From Hofstenia miamia (lineage: Eukaryota; Xenacoelomorpha; Acoela): 64,000 nucleotides of DNA. A model generated the notes under the pieces. The model worked only from the letters and a program-made list of their open reading frames with translations. It did not search any database and had not been told where the DNA came from. The stretch spans positions 1,607,063 to 1,671,062 of the forward strand of contig SCFE01000107.1 in the NCBI GenBank assembly GCA_004352715.1. The letters run 5' to 3'. The first letter of the stretch is position 1. Each line of letters starts with the position of its first letter. Positions 1 to 11,430 of the stretch are shown piece by piece. The translations under genes were made by a program, and so were the position numbers.

Positions 1-462
1 TATATATATATATGTGGTAGTTATCTCGCGTTGTACAATAATGTACATAGTACCGAGCGTGAGTCACTTGAGATTTTTCAAATTTCAAGTTCACAATAAG
101 ATTCTACATCCAGGCATGATAAAAATTCGTTAAAAAATATATTTTTTCAGGCTACGTTTTTGAATGGAGCAAATGTCTAACGTTTGTGTTACGGAACGCG
201 CGTTTTCAATTATGTCTTAGTATATTTTTTGTTTTAAACTGCAAGATAAATCTCTTCTGATATCTTACTACACAAAACATCTACTGAAAAATGGAACGAC
301 AAACATCAAATTCATGGTTTTTTTACTAAATATCAGTGTTGGCGGCAAAGATTTTAATTTCCAATTAAGGCAAATATTCTACTCATAAATATTCTAGCCA
401 CAAATCACTGTGTAAATAAAGCCAATAAGAAAAATTTGTGGGGGTACTTGCCCGAAGAGATG
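1..462. other. AT-rich DNA, nothing recognised
   Basis: It opens with a short (TA)n run. No coding frame, repeat family or RNA gene could be recognised. The minus-strand LINE that follows may have extended into this stretch, but the reading frame breaks at about 463. Confidence 0.4.
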
Positions 463-1059
463 CTAGGTTTTAAATCGCTTTAAAAATAAACAGAAAAGGA
501 GAAGTCCTAAAAGCGACCATTGAAGCACCCTACATTTGATCCGGTGATAATTACTATAATTACCGCACAATCTGATTTGAGAATACCTGTTTTTAAGATA
601 ATCTTGAATGAGCATAATAAAGTTACGGGGTAACCTGATATTGGTAAGCTTTTTATTAATTGATTGTTTGAAGTAACACTCCGCACGCTCCACTGTTCAA
701 GTGTAGATTTATGTTGTCAATTACAGATATTAGCATAATCTAGGTGGATGATTTTGGATGATAAGAATATTGTGGTGTCAAGCGTACGCAAAATATCAGC
801 TTTGCTAAATTTTAATGTCACCCATTCCAACAATTTAGCAGGGATAAATAGTAATGACATAGGACGCAAATCATTAACACCTGAATGGGGAATCTTTGGC
901 AAAGGTAAGACGTCAGCTTTCTTCCATTTCAATGGAACAATCATATCAATTGAACTACAATTTACTATATTGCATAGTAGCTTAGCAATTCGATATGATA
1001 CTATCTTGTCGAGTAGAGTGGGAGTGCCATTATTCCCCGTTGCGTTTTGTTTTTTACCT
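463..1059 (-). pseudogene. LINE (non-LTR retrotransposon) reverse transcriptase fragment
   Basis: Two minus-strand frames carry successive parts of a non-LTR reverse transcriptase. The upstream part (about 1059-717) has a VPLKWKKADVLPLPK block followed by NDLRPMSLL, the usual W-K-A-x-V-x-P-x-x-K ... LRP-[IM]-S-L-L signature. The downstream part (693-463) has YLKNRYSQ and VLQWSLLGLLLF, a degraded form of the V-x-Q-G-S-x-L-G-P-L-L-F block. The YADD catalytic box and the endonuclease are absent. A frameshift separates the parts and the Gly of the QGS block is lost, so it is dead. A piggyBac element is inserted at its upstream edge. CR1/Jockey-like by general appearance; the clade is not determined. 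Confidence 0.75.
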
Positions 1060-1063
1060 TTAA

Positions 1064-1551
1064 CCCTTATTAGTATATGTGTAACAAATTGTAACAGGTC
1101 ACATTATTTATAGCTGTAAAACATTACAGCGGCGGCGCGCGGCTATAAGCATTCACGTAATAGCTAGGATTCTCATTGGCTGTCAGCATGTGTAAATAAA
1201 GATATATCAGCTTGCATTGAATTGTATTGAGATAAAAACATACACGCCAGTACAGCTGTTACATTTTGTTACAATTTCAGTGGATGCATAATGGGATCCC
1301 GTCCAAGGCGACAAACCTTTATAACAGCCACACAAATGTTATAAGCTCTTGCATTTGACATAGACGAACAGAACTGCGATGTGGAAGAACAAAATGACCA
1401 AGACGACGAGACCTATGGCGCCCCTCAAGACAATCAACGCGAAATGCCGTCTGACAGCCAACCTAATCAGGATGATGAAGGCGATATTGATATTGTCGTT
1501 GAAGAAACAGATTCCGGAAGCGAAACAGATGAATTTGAAGGAGCTACCCAC
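1064..1551 (+). mobile_element. piggyBac element, copy 1, 5' part only (cut by gap)
   Basis: A TTAA at 1060-1063 is followed by CCCTTATTAGTA, the same end as the complete copy at 9258. The next 488 bases match that copy with only a handful of substitutions, so the two are recent relatives. The element runs into a 1000-N gap and is not seen again beyond it, so its 3' end is unplaced. It lies inside LINE sequence. Confidence 0.88.
1291..1551 (+). pseudogene. piggyBac transposase N-terminus, stop codon at residue 18
   Basis: The start ATG at 1291 corresponds to the one at 9485 in copy 2. The acidic N-terminal region (DQDDETYGAPQ, EGDIDIVVEET) is shared. At 1342-1344 the codon that is CAA in copy 2 is TAA, which ends translation after MGSRPRRQTFITATQML. 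The frame is open after that up to the gap. None of the catalytic domain is present here. Confidence 0.8.
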
Positions 1552-2551
1552 NNNNNNNNNNNNNNNNNNNNNNNNNNNNNNNNNNNNNNNNNNNNNNNNN
1601 NNNNNNNNNNNNNNNNNNNNNNNNNNNNNNNNNNNNNNNNNNNNNNNNNNNNNNNNNNNNNNNNNNNNNNNNNNNNNNNNNNNNNNNNNNNNNNNNNNNN
1701 NNNNNNNNNNNNNNNNNNNNNNNNNNNNNNNNNNNNNNNNNNNNNNNNNNNNNNNNNNNNNNNNNNNNNNNNNNNNNNNNNNNNNNNNNNNNNNNNNNNN
1801 NNNNNNNNNNNNNNNNNNNNNNNNNNNNNNNNNNNNNNNNNNNNNNNNNNNNNNNNNNNNNNNNNNNNNNNNNNNNNNNNNNNNNNNNNNNNNNNNNNNN
1901 NNNNNNNNNNNNNNNNNNNNNNNNNNNNNNNNNNNNNNNNNNNNNNNNNNNNNNNNNNNNNNNNNNNNNNNNNNNNNNNNNNNNNNNNNNNNNNNNNNNN
2001 NNNNNNNNNNNNNNNNNNNNNNNNNNNNNNNNNNNNNNNNNNNNNNNNNNNNNNNNNNNNNNNNNNNNNNNNNNNNNNNNNNNNNNNNNNNNNNNNNNNN
2101 NNNNNNNNNNNNNNNNNNNNNNNNNNNNNNNNNNNNNNNNNNNNNNNNNNNNNNNNNNNNNNNNNNNNNNNNNNNNNNNNNNNNNNNNNNNNNNNNNNNN
2201 NNNNNNNNNNNNNNNNNNNNNNNNNNNNNNNNNNNNNNNNNNNNNNNNNNNNNNNNNNNNNNNNNNNNNNNNNNNNNNNNNNNNNNNNNNNNNNNNNNNN
2301 NNNNNNNNNNNNNNNNNNNNNNNNNNNNNNNNNNNNNNNNNNNNNNNNNNNNNNNNNNNNNNNNNNNNNNNNNNNNNNNNNNNNNNNNNNNNNNNNNNNN
2401 NNNNNNNNNNNNNNNNNNNNNNNNNNNNNNNNNNNNNNNNNNNNNNNNNNNNNNNNNNNNNNNNNNNNNNNNNNNNNNNNNNNNNNNNNNNNNNNNNNNN
2501 NNNNNNNNNNNNNNNNNNNNNNNNNNNNNNNNNNNNNNNNNNNNNNNNNNN
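1552..2551. other. Assembly gap (1000 N) followed by (AT)n
   Basis: Exactly 1000 N, probably a default size. The right edge is a TA microsatellite (2552-2570). Long frames reading through the Ns are artefacts. Confidence 0.97.
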
Positions 2552-2720
2552 ATATATATATATATATATACAATAAACATTTCAAGCCGGTAACTATAAC
2601 ACCTGTTGCAGCTAGGTGCTTAGACTGTATTGCGGTTGTATTGCAATCCAAAGAGAAAACTCTTCTGATCCCAATCAATTTGCTGATAAGCAGGACACAA
2701 CAATCGTAAGGTTGGCATTT

Positions 2721-3480
2721 TTGGATTATAGAAGCGCTTTTGCACTGTCCTACAAAATTTCCTGGTCAATAGATTGTGACTAAATGGACGCAGAGTTACT
2801 TAATCGCTTCTTAAAAATTGCAAAAATAAGTATACAGAGAATATACCACTAAATGTAGGAGTACCTTAAGGGGATCTCTGTCTGGTGTATTATTTATACA
2901 TCTTACAGAGGAGATTCGTACTGAGTGTTTATCGTATCCCTTAAAGTCTGATGTTGCAAAATACTCAGATGATACATGTATTACCAATATACTTACTAAG
3001 TGGAAAATTGAAACAGATGTACGGCAGACAAAGAAGATATTAAGGATGTGATAAAACTTTCAAAAGAGTATAATCTCATAAGAAATCAGAATAAGTCTGT
3101 AGGAATGACGTTTACACATCATAATGTGGAAAACCCAATAATGATGTCAGTAGTAAGTATAAAGTAGCACGGATTATTGTAACTTCAAGTTTCCGTCTGA
3201 GAATAAAGATATTGGTTGAAATACAAGGTAGATGCTGTCACTAGGAAAGTTTATAAATATATTCTTAACCGAAATTCTTTAGTACCAACTAAAAATGGCT
3301 CAATTTTAAGACATATATTTAGCCAAAACAATCGTAAGACATGAAGGAAACAAATTTAGCTATATGAATAATAGCTAAATTAAATACGCTGACAACTTCA
3401 TCCCATCCATGAAAGAATAAAGTTTTCTAAAAGTCAAACAAGAACTAAGGTTTTATTTGAAAAAATTTAGGATAAGATAT
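2721..3480 (+). pseudogene. LINE reverse transcriptase fragment, plus strand
   Basis: Degenerate frames carry LDYRSAF (RT block A), a GVP-stop-G/GSLSGVLF block and the catalytic-box equivalent KYSDDTCITN at about 2957-2986, a YSDD variant of YADD. A KSVGMTF block of the kind that follows YADD in non-LTR RTs lies at about 3095. Several stops and at least two frameshifts are present. Orientation is opposite to the LINE at 463-1059, so it is a separate insertion or an inverted piece. The 3' end is not defined. Confidence 0.6.
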
Positions 3481-3647
3481 ACTAAAAAACATTCTTACCA
3501 GCAGGTTCAAAATATATTAACTCTGGAACGATTCCCCAGTTCCTATAGTACCGGTAAACAATTCATTTTGAATAAATCAAATTTTCTTTTTTACAGAGCA
3601 GTTTGTGCTGTATACACGACTTAGGCATTGATATATATATATATATA

Positions 3648-4647
3648 NNNNNNNNNNNNNNNNNNNNNNNNNNNNNNNNNNNNNNNNNNNNNNNNNNNNN
3701 NNNNNNNNNNNNNNNNNNNNNNNNNNNNNNNNNNNNNNNNNNNNNNNNNNNNNNNNNNNNNNNNNNNNNNNNNNNNNNNNNNNNNNNNNNNNNNNNNNNN
3801 NNNNNNNNNNNNNNNNNNNNNNNNNNNNNNNNNNNNNNNNNNNNNNNNNNNNNNNNNNNNNNNNNNNNNNNNNNNNNNNNNNNNNNNNNNNNNNNNNNNN
3901 NNNNNNNNNNNNNNNNNNNNNNNNNNNNNNNNNNNNNNNNNNNNNNNNNNNNNNNNNNNNNNNNNNNNNNNNNNNNNNNNNNNNNNNNNNNNNNNNNNNN
4001 NNNNNNNNNNNNNNNNNNNNNNNNNNNNNNNNNNNNNNNNNNNNNNNNNNNNNNNNNNNNNNNNNNNNNNNNNNNNNNNNNNNNNNNNNNNNNNNNNNNN
4101 NNNNNNNNNNNNNNNNNNNNNNNNNNNNNNNNNNNNNNNNNNNNNNNNNNNNNNNNNNNNNNNNNNNNNNNNNNNNNNNNNNNNNNNNNNNNNNNNNNNN
4201 NNNNNNNNNNNNNNNNNNNNNNNNNNNNNNNNNNNNNNNNNNNNNNNNNNNNNNNNNNNNNNNNNNNNNNNNNNNNNNNNNNNNNNNNNNNNNNNNNNNN
4301 NNNNNNNNNNNNNNNNNNNNNNNNNNNNNNNNNNNNNNNNNNNNNNNNNNNNNNNNNNNNNNNNNNNNNNNNNNNNNNNNNNNNNNNNNNNNNNNNNNNN
4401 NNNNNNNNNNNNNNNNNNNNNNNNNNNNNNNNNNNNNNNNNNNNNNNNNNNNNNNNNNNNNNNNNNNNNNNNNNNNNNNNNNNNNNNNNNNNNNNNNNNN
4501 NNNNNNNNNNNNNNNNNNNNNNNNNNNNNNNNNNNNNNNNNNNNNNNNNNNNNNNNNNNNNNNNNNNNNNNNNNNNNNNNNNNNNNNNNNNNNNNNNNNN
4601 NNNNNNNNNNNNNNNNNNNNNNNNNNNNNNNNNNNNNNNNNNNNNNN
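3648..4647. other. Assembly gap (1000 N) inside an (AT)n tract
   Basis: (TA)n flanks both edges (3630-3647 and 4648-4670). The gap was probably caused by the microsatellite. 4700-5220 holds only AT-rich DNA with no recognised feature. Confidence 0.95.
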
Positions 4648-5220
4648 TATATATATATATATATATATATTGGGGAGACTTATGACAATTAAATTAGAAA
4701 CTGTTTCTTGGCTAATTGTGTCCTTAAAAATCTTCATTTTACCAAGTGCTAAAAAGTTGCCTCTTATGTACTATTTGTAAAGCGGCAGTTTGTATATATA
4801 AATTAGATTGTTATGCCAAATTTTGAAAAAATATATAGGAGGTTAATATTTGCAAGACATTTCACAATTTCTACAGCAATCTATCTTGAAAATCAGCAGT
4901 TGTGTACATCATGATTAATTCATTTTAACTGCTAACAATGGTTTGAGGTACTTTTAATACCCCGAAGCTATTAATTCTTCAACAATTTTGAAAAATTTAA
5001 TTGAAACTAGCGGGTGTTGATTAAATTTTCATGAAATACATAGAAATACGTTATTTCAAATTTTCAACATTATTTGAGCATGACAACGTACAGTATGTTT
5101 GTATCCAGGTAAACACGGTTTTGGGTGAATAAATAGATAGACTATTGAATCATTAAAAATAGTGCCAGCTACTCATTAGAACTAGTATTTTTTGTATTTT
5201 GTTATGTTAATCTTTCATAG

Positions 5221-6259
5221 AATCGACAAGAGCGTTTCTAGAGAATATATCTGATAGTGAAATTGATGAATATTTGAAGATGTTAAAGAATATCCCTGCA
5301 TATAAAGACACAGGTTTAGAGATTATTATTTTTGGTATTATTTGCATTTTGGTGCTAAAGAATAAGTGTGATCATCAAAAGACTTTGTTTCCTATATTTT
5401 TTTTTAATAGCAAAATACAAATTTATTACTGTTTTATCGATTATGATAATTTTTCGAAGAAATTAATTGGTTTTTAGGTCACTAATTATTTATTCTGTTT
5501 TAAAGAAACATTTTTTATTGATGTTGCATTTTGTTTGAGTATTGTCAGTAGCTCCACTTGTTTATTTATTGAAAATATATTTTCGAATTTCCATAGGTCT
5601 ATGAAACATTTTGTTTAGAAAAAGGAAATTGATTATAACCTGAAGAAAAGAAAATGGCTCATCTATTTTACAGAATGAAGTTGTTCCTGTTCAGAAATGT
5701 AGGTATAATTTTGTTTGTAATTCATTTTTTCATTTTATATTTTGCGTACTTCTATGGCTATATTTAATATATTTCATTTAAAGTTGTATGAGAAGGTGTA
5801 AATTAATTAACATTGCTATTATCACTGATTACTGTGTCTTAGATAATTGATAGTAGTAATAAATATATAATACCTTACATAGGATGTAATACTTTCTGTA
5901 GAAATACATTTTTAGACTTCTTTCATCAGTCAATAGTAAACTTGGTATTAAGTGAATGAACAAGTCTTCAGAATGTTTTGTGAAATCATGTAAATATAAG
6001 GACTTGATTGCTTTATAATATTAATTACATTTACTTAAAATTATGATTGTCATTTAACGTTGAGCTACTGACAGAAATACAAAAAGAATAATTTTTACAT
6101 GCTGAATTATATTTTTTGGATTATTGCGTAATTTTAATTTTTTACATGCTGAATTATATTATTTGATTATTGCGTAATTTTAATCAAATATTTTTTTAAT
6201 ATATTTAGAGAAAACTGGATGATCTAGTTACTGAGAATTTGAGTATAGATGCAGATTAA
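5221..6259 (+). CDS. Candidate three-exon host gene fragment, function unknown
   Basis: A possible internal exon at 5221-5313 follows a good acceptor (TTTCATAG) and ends at CACAG/GTTTAG. It reads STRAFLENISDSEIDEYLK then MLKNIPAYKDTG with no stop. In the same phase, 5651-5702 (reads ENGSSILQNEVVPVQKC) and a terminal piece 6211-6259 (KLDDLVTENLSIDAD, then TAA) could be joined to it. The acceptor for the middle piece lacks a pyrimidine tract, so that join is weak. The acidic helical look of exon 1 is more protein-like than the surroundings. I do not recognise the family, and the gene's beginning is not seen. Only the first exon is reasonably supported. Confidence 0.33.
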
Positions 6260-6284
6260 ATTTTCTCTTTAAAATTGCTTATTA

Positions 6285-6425
6285 TAAGCGCGTTCTAAGG
6301 CTGTTTTAACCCGCATTTTTAGGGCTATTTTTATGCGCGTTTTAAGCTTGCATTTTGGTACCAAAAGTGCGCTTTTATTGCGCGTTTTTAAGCAAAAAGA
6401 AATCCATATTTCAGCCAAAATACGC
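6285..6425. repeat. GCGCGTTTT-rich palindromic segment
   Basis: The words GCGCGTTTTAAGC, GCGCGTTTTTAAGC and their inverse GTGCGC recur within 140 bases around a central GGTACC palindrome. This is an island of G+C words in AT-rich DNA. It may be a small foldback element, but clean ends are not visible. Confidence 0.4.
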
Positions 6426-6565
6426 GAATAATAAGCGAAAATTTGTTACTTGGGATGAAATGCAAACCCTAGTAAATACGTTTGGAAAAACTGACGAAAT
6501 TTTAATGCTTTGCATAAATGTATGAGTGTAATTGTTTAATACATTTGATATAATCTAAAAATTCA

Positions 6566-6720
6566 CTTAGCCCAAAATTTGGAAAGTTTGCCAATTATTT
6601 GGCAAATATTTGGAAAGTTTGCATAAAATTTGGAAAATTTGCCAAATATTTTGAATCAATTTGCAAATTCTTTCCAAATATTTGGCAATTTTTTGCCAAA
6701 TTTTCCAAATTTATTTACTA
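6566..6720. repeat. Dense TTTGGCAAA / TTTGGAAA word cluster
   Basis: About 150 bases are built almost wholly from TTTGGAAA, TTTGCCAAA and TTTGGCAAA in both orientations, giving many overlapping short palindromes. It could be a decayed foldback or satellite-like unit. No coding potential. Confidence 0.5.
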
Positions 6721-6839
6721 GGGAAGGTTGTTGACTCACGAACGAACTCTTCTCAGTGACAGTGGTTAATGTATTATTGTGAGATGCTCCCATTTGTTGC
6801 TTACCCTTAACGAATTTGTAAAATGATTGCCCTTGTTCA

Positions 6840-7400
6840 CAACCTTGCCGCTTTCACTTCTTATAGACCTTACATATAATTAACCCTATATACCTATAGA
6901 TAAATATGTACATTGCCCTTGATACATGTGAGCAACCATTGCGACCATGCAAGAAAATATCAGGAAAAGAGGTCTGAAATAAAATAATGTACTAACAAAT
7001 CTAATACTAGGATGTTCGTAGACATCTCGTATGTATAGTAAGACTTATGATGTTTTAATACCAATATAGAATTTGAATCTAAAACAACAGATTAACCTAC
7101 GTTCAACTATCCAGCTGTTTAAAGGCATTTCTTATTAAAATGAGATAGGGAAGCTAAACGAAATTAAAAACTCCAATTCGTATACCTAATTTAAGGGCAC
7201 ACTTTCTCTAGACAGGGTGCAAAGTAAAGCTGAGGGTAAAGTTTAAATCTAATTGCCGTTTTGATGATGCCTCTCAGCCGGCCGATAATTGGGCGGTGAG
7301 AGTCCCTGAATAGCTACTCGTGTGCCCGAACGTTTAGGTTTCCATTGATATAACAATAAAAATCCTGATACAAAATAAAGAGAAATCCGAATGCTTTAAT
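6840..7400 (-). repeat. Unclassified LTR-like interspersed repeat (family F), minus orientation
   Basis: Shares ordered blocks with copies at 8500-9110, 15265-16950, 33640-33960 and 54850-55010. The blocks are an ACATGTATACAGGG-like block, a TATATGTAAGGTCTATAATAAG-like block, an AAACTCCTAATT-like block and an inverse of AAATGTTCAAGCA. The overall layout resembles the TGTAAC LTR family elsewhere in the window, so it is probably an LTR of a related element. This is inferred from shared blocks; the ends are not defined. 7400-8500 holds AT-rich DNA with no recognised feature. Confidence 0.45.
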
Positions 7401-8499
7401 TTCATCAACTTGTTTGTCTTCACACATCATATTTATATCAAACTTTTTAAACAAATAACATGTACCTTTTTTTCTTTGACAATTGTTTCTTTAAATATAA
7501 AACTCATCTGTTGATTTCTACGCAACGTGTTATTAACTGCTATTAATTAGCTCTGCGTTTCCAGTTGAATCCTTTTGCTAAAATATTTAACGACAGGCAA
7601 TTTACCGTATTACCGTTTACAAAAGGTTCTAATTCATATAAAAACAAAATCAAGGTAATCAAAATAAATAAATAAAAGCTTTTTAGTTTTTCTTTTCCTT
7701 CTTCATCACTTTTTATGTAGATTAACTCCGATTACGTTACACTAAAGTTCTGATTACAAGATACAGGTTATCCGCATAAATTATTTTTTAAAATAACTGA
7801 CACATTTAAATTTTCAATTTTTAAATGGAGAACCCTGTTTTGCCCATTCGAAAGCCTGTTCAAACTGAAACAAGGATCTAGAAATGCTTTGGAAAAAGCT
7901 TACAAGACATTTACTAAGCATTAATTAGAAAACACTACTTGGCATTCAGCAATGGGTTAGCAATATTGTCATATAATGTGGTTAGAAAGCATACATTAAG
8001 GTGTCTTACTATATGTTATCAAATCACAAGACGGATATAAATCGCTTTATTGTTTATTTGGCTTCGAGCACTCGATATTTCCAGTTGAGCTTTTGGAAGT
8101 CGAATTCGAGTTTCGCAAGATCAATATATATATATGGTCAAAATGAGAGAAGGAATGGATGAAACCAAGACTAAAAATATAATGATGATTATAATAATTA
8201 ATATGTAAAACACATGATATGATTGATTATTTAATTTTGTAAATTGTTTTGTGCAGTTATCTTTAAATTATGCTCAACAGTATTTGGCAAAACAATAGAT
8301 GGCCAAACAGCATACTCTAATTAATGCTGATGTTGCATAATCATAGCAGAAGTATAAACCAAGGGAAAACTGTAAACAAGAAGTGATTAACAGGTACTAG
8401 TCGAGTATTTAGCTGTTTATTACAAAGTGCTATAAATATAATTCAACTGTTCAAATTATTGATGAACGAATTTACTTTGGATTTACTTTTCTCTTGTCA

Positions 8500-9250
8500 G
8501 GTTATTTTATATTTTGATGGAAAGCTAAATGTTCAAGCACTGGGGTAATTGTATGGTGGTTCCCACATCCGTTTAAAGGTATGCTGGAGCAGCCTCCTAA
8601 TAGCTATTCCACAGCGGGGAGGGCGACAGCTGTAGTTACCTTTTAGTGCTATCAGGTTATGAATAGGTGTAGGAGTTTTTACCGTTATAGCTTTCCTAAC
8701 CATTGTTGCTTGCCTGTTATTATGATTGCAATTACTACGCTATACATGTTAGTTTCCCTATCGATGAACCTCAGTCAGTTATTGTGTTATCCTACAATCA
8801 GTGATTTAGTATTAACTTTATTTAGATTGTTATTTAAATCATGTTTTTGTATTACATTCATTATCAGTTATTTAATAGTCAAAGCGAGTTGCTCTTTGTT
8901 TCTTACAGTAGACCTTCGGCTGACTCACGTAGTTATTTTCTTGCAGGCAGCATTGATTGTTTACATGTATCAAGGGCTATCATGTATTCCTATATATGTA
9001 GGGTTATTATATGTAAGGCTCGATAACAAGCTGCTCAAGCATCCAGGTTGCTGTAAAATATTCCATTTACAATTTCATAATAACAAAAACAATCAATGCA
9101 CTAAATTCTTAAGTAGTTACAAATCCCATCACACTGAGTTTGCTATTCACACACTAATTCCTTCGAGTGTTGATCCTGTTTTCCATTTTCCATATGTTTC
9201 ACCTAAATTAGTTGTAGTGAGTTACGCAGTTAGAGAGGCTAACGTAAATT
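8500..9250 (+). repeat. Unclassified LTR-like interspersed repeat (family F), plus orientation
   Basis: Begins near AAGCTAAATGTTCAAGCA at 8523 and includes TTGCAGGCAGCATTGATTG at about 8941, then ACATGTAT and a TATATGTAGGG block. The piggyBac element starts just after it at 9258. A 197-codon open frame (8659-9252) crosses it, but similar repeat copies do not keep the frame, so I treat it as chance. Confidence 0.45.
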
Positions 9251-9257
9251 AAGTTAA

Positions 9258-11328
9258 CCCTTATTAGTATATGTGTAACAAATTGTAACAGGTCACATTA
9301 TTTATAGCTGTAAAACATTACAGCGGCGGCACGCGGCTATAAGCATTCACGTAATAGCTAGGATTCTCATTGGCTGTCAGCATGTGTAAATAAAGATATA
9401 TCAGCTTGCGTTGAATTGTATTGAGATAAAAACATACACGCCAGTACAGCTGTTACATTTTGTTACAATTTCAGTGGATGCATAATGGGATCCCGTCCAA
9501 GGCGACAAACCTTTATAACAGCCACACAAATGTTCCAAGCTCTTGCATTTGACATAGACGAACAGAACTGCGATGTGGAAGAACAAAATGACCAAGACGA
9601 CGAGACCTATGGCGCCCCTCAAGACAATCAACGCGAAATGCCGTCCGACAGCCAACCTAATCAGGATGATGAAGGCGATATTGATATTGTCGTTGAAGAA
9701 ACAGATTCCGAAAGCGAAACAGATGAATTTGAAGGAGCTACCCACGAGAACGAATACGAGGCACCAAATGGGATTCGGTACTCAACGATCCCTTTTGGAA
9801 CTGGGAGACCAAGAAGTCGAAACATCGTCACAGAGAGGCAAGGAGCGTCTTTTACACCAAATGACGAACTCGGCTGTTTTTTGCTTTTTTATCGGAAGAT
9901 ATTTTATATACTATCTTGCGACACACTAACCGAAAGGTGGAAGATATCATCCAAGGCACTACTTCTGTCCCGTCATATATGACGAAAGTAACATACAAGG
10001 AGCTGAAGGCTTTCATGGCTGTGCTAATTAGAGCTGGGGTTGACGGGGCAAACTACAGTTCATTACTTGATTTGTGGCATGAATTTGATTCGAAACCATT
10101 TTACAAAGTTGCTATTTCGCTGAACAGATTCAAATTTATTTTACGATCAATCCGATTTGACAACATCCGGACCCGAGAGCAGCGAAAGGAGTCTAGCAAA
10201 ATTGCAGCAATTCTCGAAGTATGGACTCTGTTCAATTCTCGCCTGCGATTGCCTTATAAACCATCAGATACAATCACTGTGGATGAACAACTTGTTGGAT
10301 ATCGAGGCAAAATACCTGGCCGGACATACATTCCATCAAAACCTAAAAAGTACGGAATAAAGATATTTTGGTGTTCTGATGCAATAAATGGATACGCTCT
10401 GAATGGCAAGATTTACACAGGAAAAGAATCTGAAACCCAAACTAATCTTGGATGAAAAGTAGTGTTGGAACTTTGTCAGCCATATTTTGGCTCTGGGCGT
10501 GATGTTGTTACAGACAATTTTTTTACTTCACATGATCTGGCAGTTCAACTTCTACAACATGAGATGACTCTCCTGGGGACAATGCGCAAACATCGAAGAG
10601 AAATTCCAGCAATTTTCAAACAAAAGCAAGATAAATTTTCCACACAGTTTTTATATGATCATTCTCAAAAAATCACGTTGGTCAACTACTGGTCGAAGAC
10701 CAACAAAAATGTTGTTCTTCTAAGTTCTTCACATTGGGGCGCCGAAATAACTGACCGACCAGATCGTAAACCTCAAATGATATTGGACTACAATGCTGGT
10801 AAAGGCGGTGTTGACATGATGGATGAAAATGTAGAGGAATTTACTTGTAAAAAAAAACAAATCGTTGGCCACTTTTGCTGTTTTTCAATTTTATAGATAT
10901 TGCAGTAAACAACGCATATTTGATCAACCGTTGCCAAAACTCTGGTGTGACTCGGAAAATGTTTATTCGCAACTTGACTTTCCTTCTAGCCAAAGAGAAT
11001 GTTCGACAACGAAATATGCAATGATTGCCAAGAACAGTAAAAGAAGGAATGTTTAAATACGGATTTATCGAGGATGCAAGAGAGACAGAAGACGAGCCTT
11101 CAACTAGAGGTGTAGCCAGATGCTGGTCATGCAGTCAAGTCTGCAGAAGTCATTGCGAAGAATGCCGCAAACCAATCTGCCCAACCCATCGGGTCATTAT
11201 AAAGCAAGAATTATGTTTTTGTTGCAATTTGTAATTGATTTTTTGGATTTATTCATATTTTTAAATTGCGTTACAAAATGTTACACATGTACCGATTAGG
11301 TATATTGGATTTACTGTACTTATAAGGG
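9258..11328 (+). mobile_element. Complete piggyBac transposon, copy 2 (2071 bp)
   Basis: Both ends are present: TTAA (9254-9257) then CCCTTATTAGTA at the left, and the inverted TACTTATAAGGG then TTAA (11329-11332) at the right. CCCT-type ends with TTAA target duplication are diagnostic of piggyBac. Subterminal TGTTACA-type words repeat in both orientations near each end (for example 9452-9466 and 11272-11288). Its transposase is broken (see 9485-11234), so it is structurally complete but not autonomous. It sits at the junction of repeat F (left) and a LINE RT fragment (right). Confidence 0.95.
9485..11234 (+). pseudogene. piggyBac transposase, broken by frameshifts and stops
   Basis: It would cut and paste at TTAA sites through an RNase H-like DDD core. 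Read piecewise, the acidic N-terminus (9485-9880) is followed by the core in a second frame. All three Asp motifs are present: TVDEQLVGYRG (about 10277-10310), VVTDNFFTS (about 10504-10530) and GGVDMMDEN (about 10806-10832). A C-terminal Cys-rich domain (CWSC, CEEC, then CFCC; 11120-11234) follows. Breaks: a frameshift in a T-run near 9880, an in-frame TGA at 10453-10455, a frameshift in the A-run at 10849-10857, and TGA at 11022-11024. Start at ATG 9485, just after TTTCAGTGGATGCATA. Length would be near the usual 550-600 residues. Confidence 0.92.
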
Positions 11329-11332
11329 TTAA

Positions 11333-11430
11333 TAGATAGTTAAGTGTCTCAAAAAGAGTGGTAAACATATTAATATCTTGTGCAAACTGGCTAAAATCGT
11401 AGATGTCATATGTGGATGTATTAATCGTAA
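11333..11430 (-). pseudogene. LINE reverse transcriptase YADD-box fragment
   Basis: Read on the minus strand, this piece has INTSTYDIYDFSQFAQDIN, equivalent to the LINE block ending in F-A-D-D-x-N, with the first catalytic Asp changed to Gln. It is the downstream end of the LINE at 12642-14331. The two are separated by the inverted-repeat element at 11431-12641, and the downstream side is cut by the piggyBac at 11328. Confidence 0.6.

Noticed and set aside
1339-2709. Long frames crossing 1552-2551
   Set aside because: They consist of Ns; only the short flanks are sequence.
3577-4737. Long frames crossing 3648-4647
   Set aside because: N run flanked by TA repeat; not coding.
8659-9252. 197-codon frame as a membrane protein gene
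   Set aside because: Lies on interspersed repeat F, whose other copies do not keep the frame; hydrophobicity follows from T-rich sequence.
9401-9745. Minus-strand frame opposite the piggyBac N-terminus
   Set aside because: Shadow of the plus-strand transposase; the same shadow occurs opposite copy 1.
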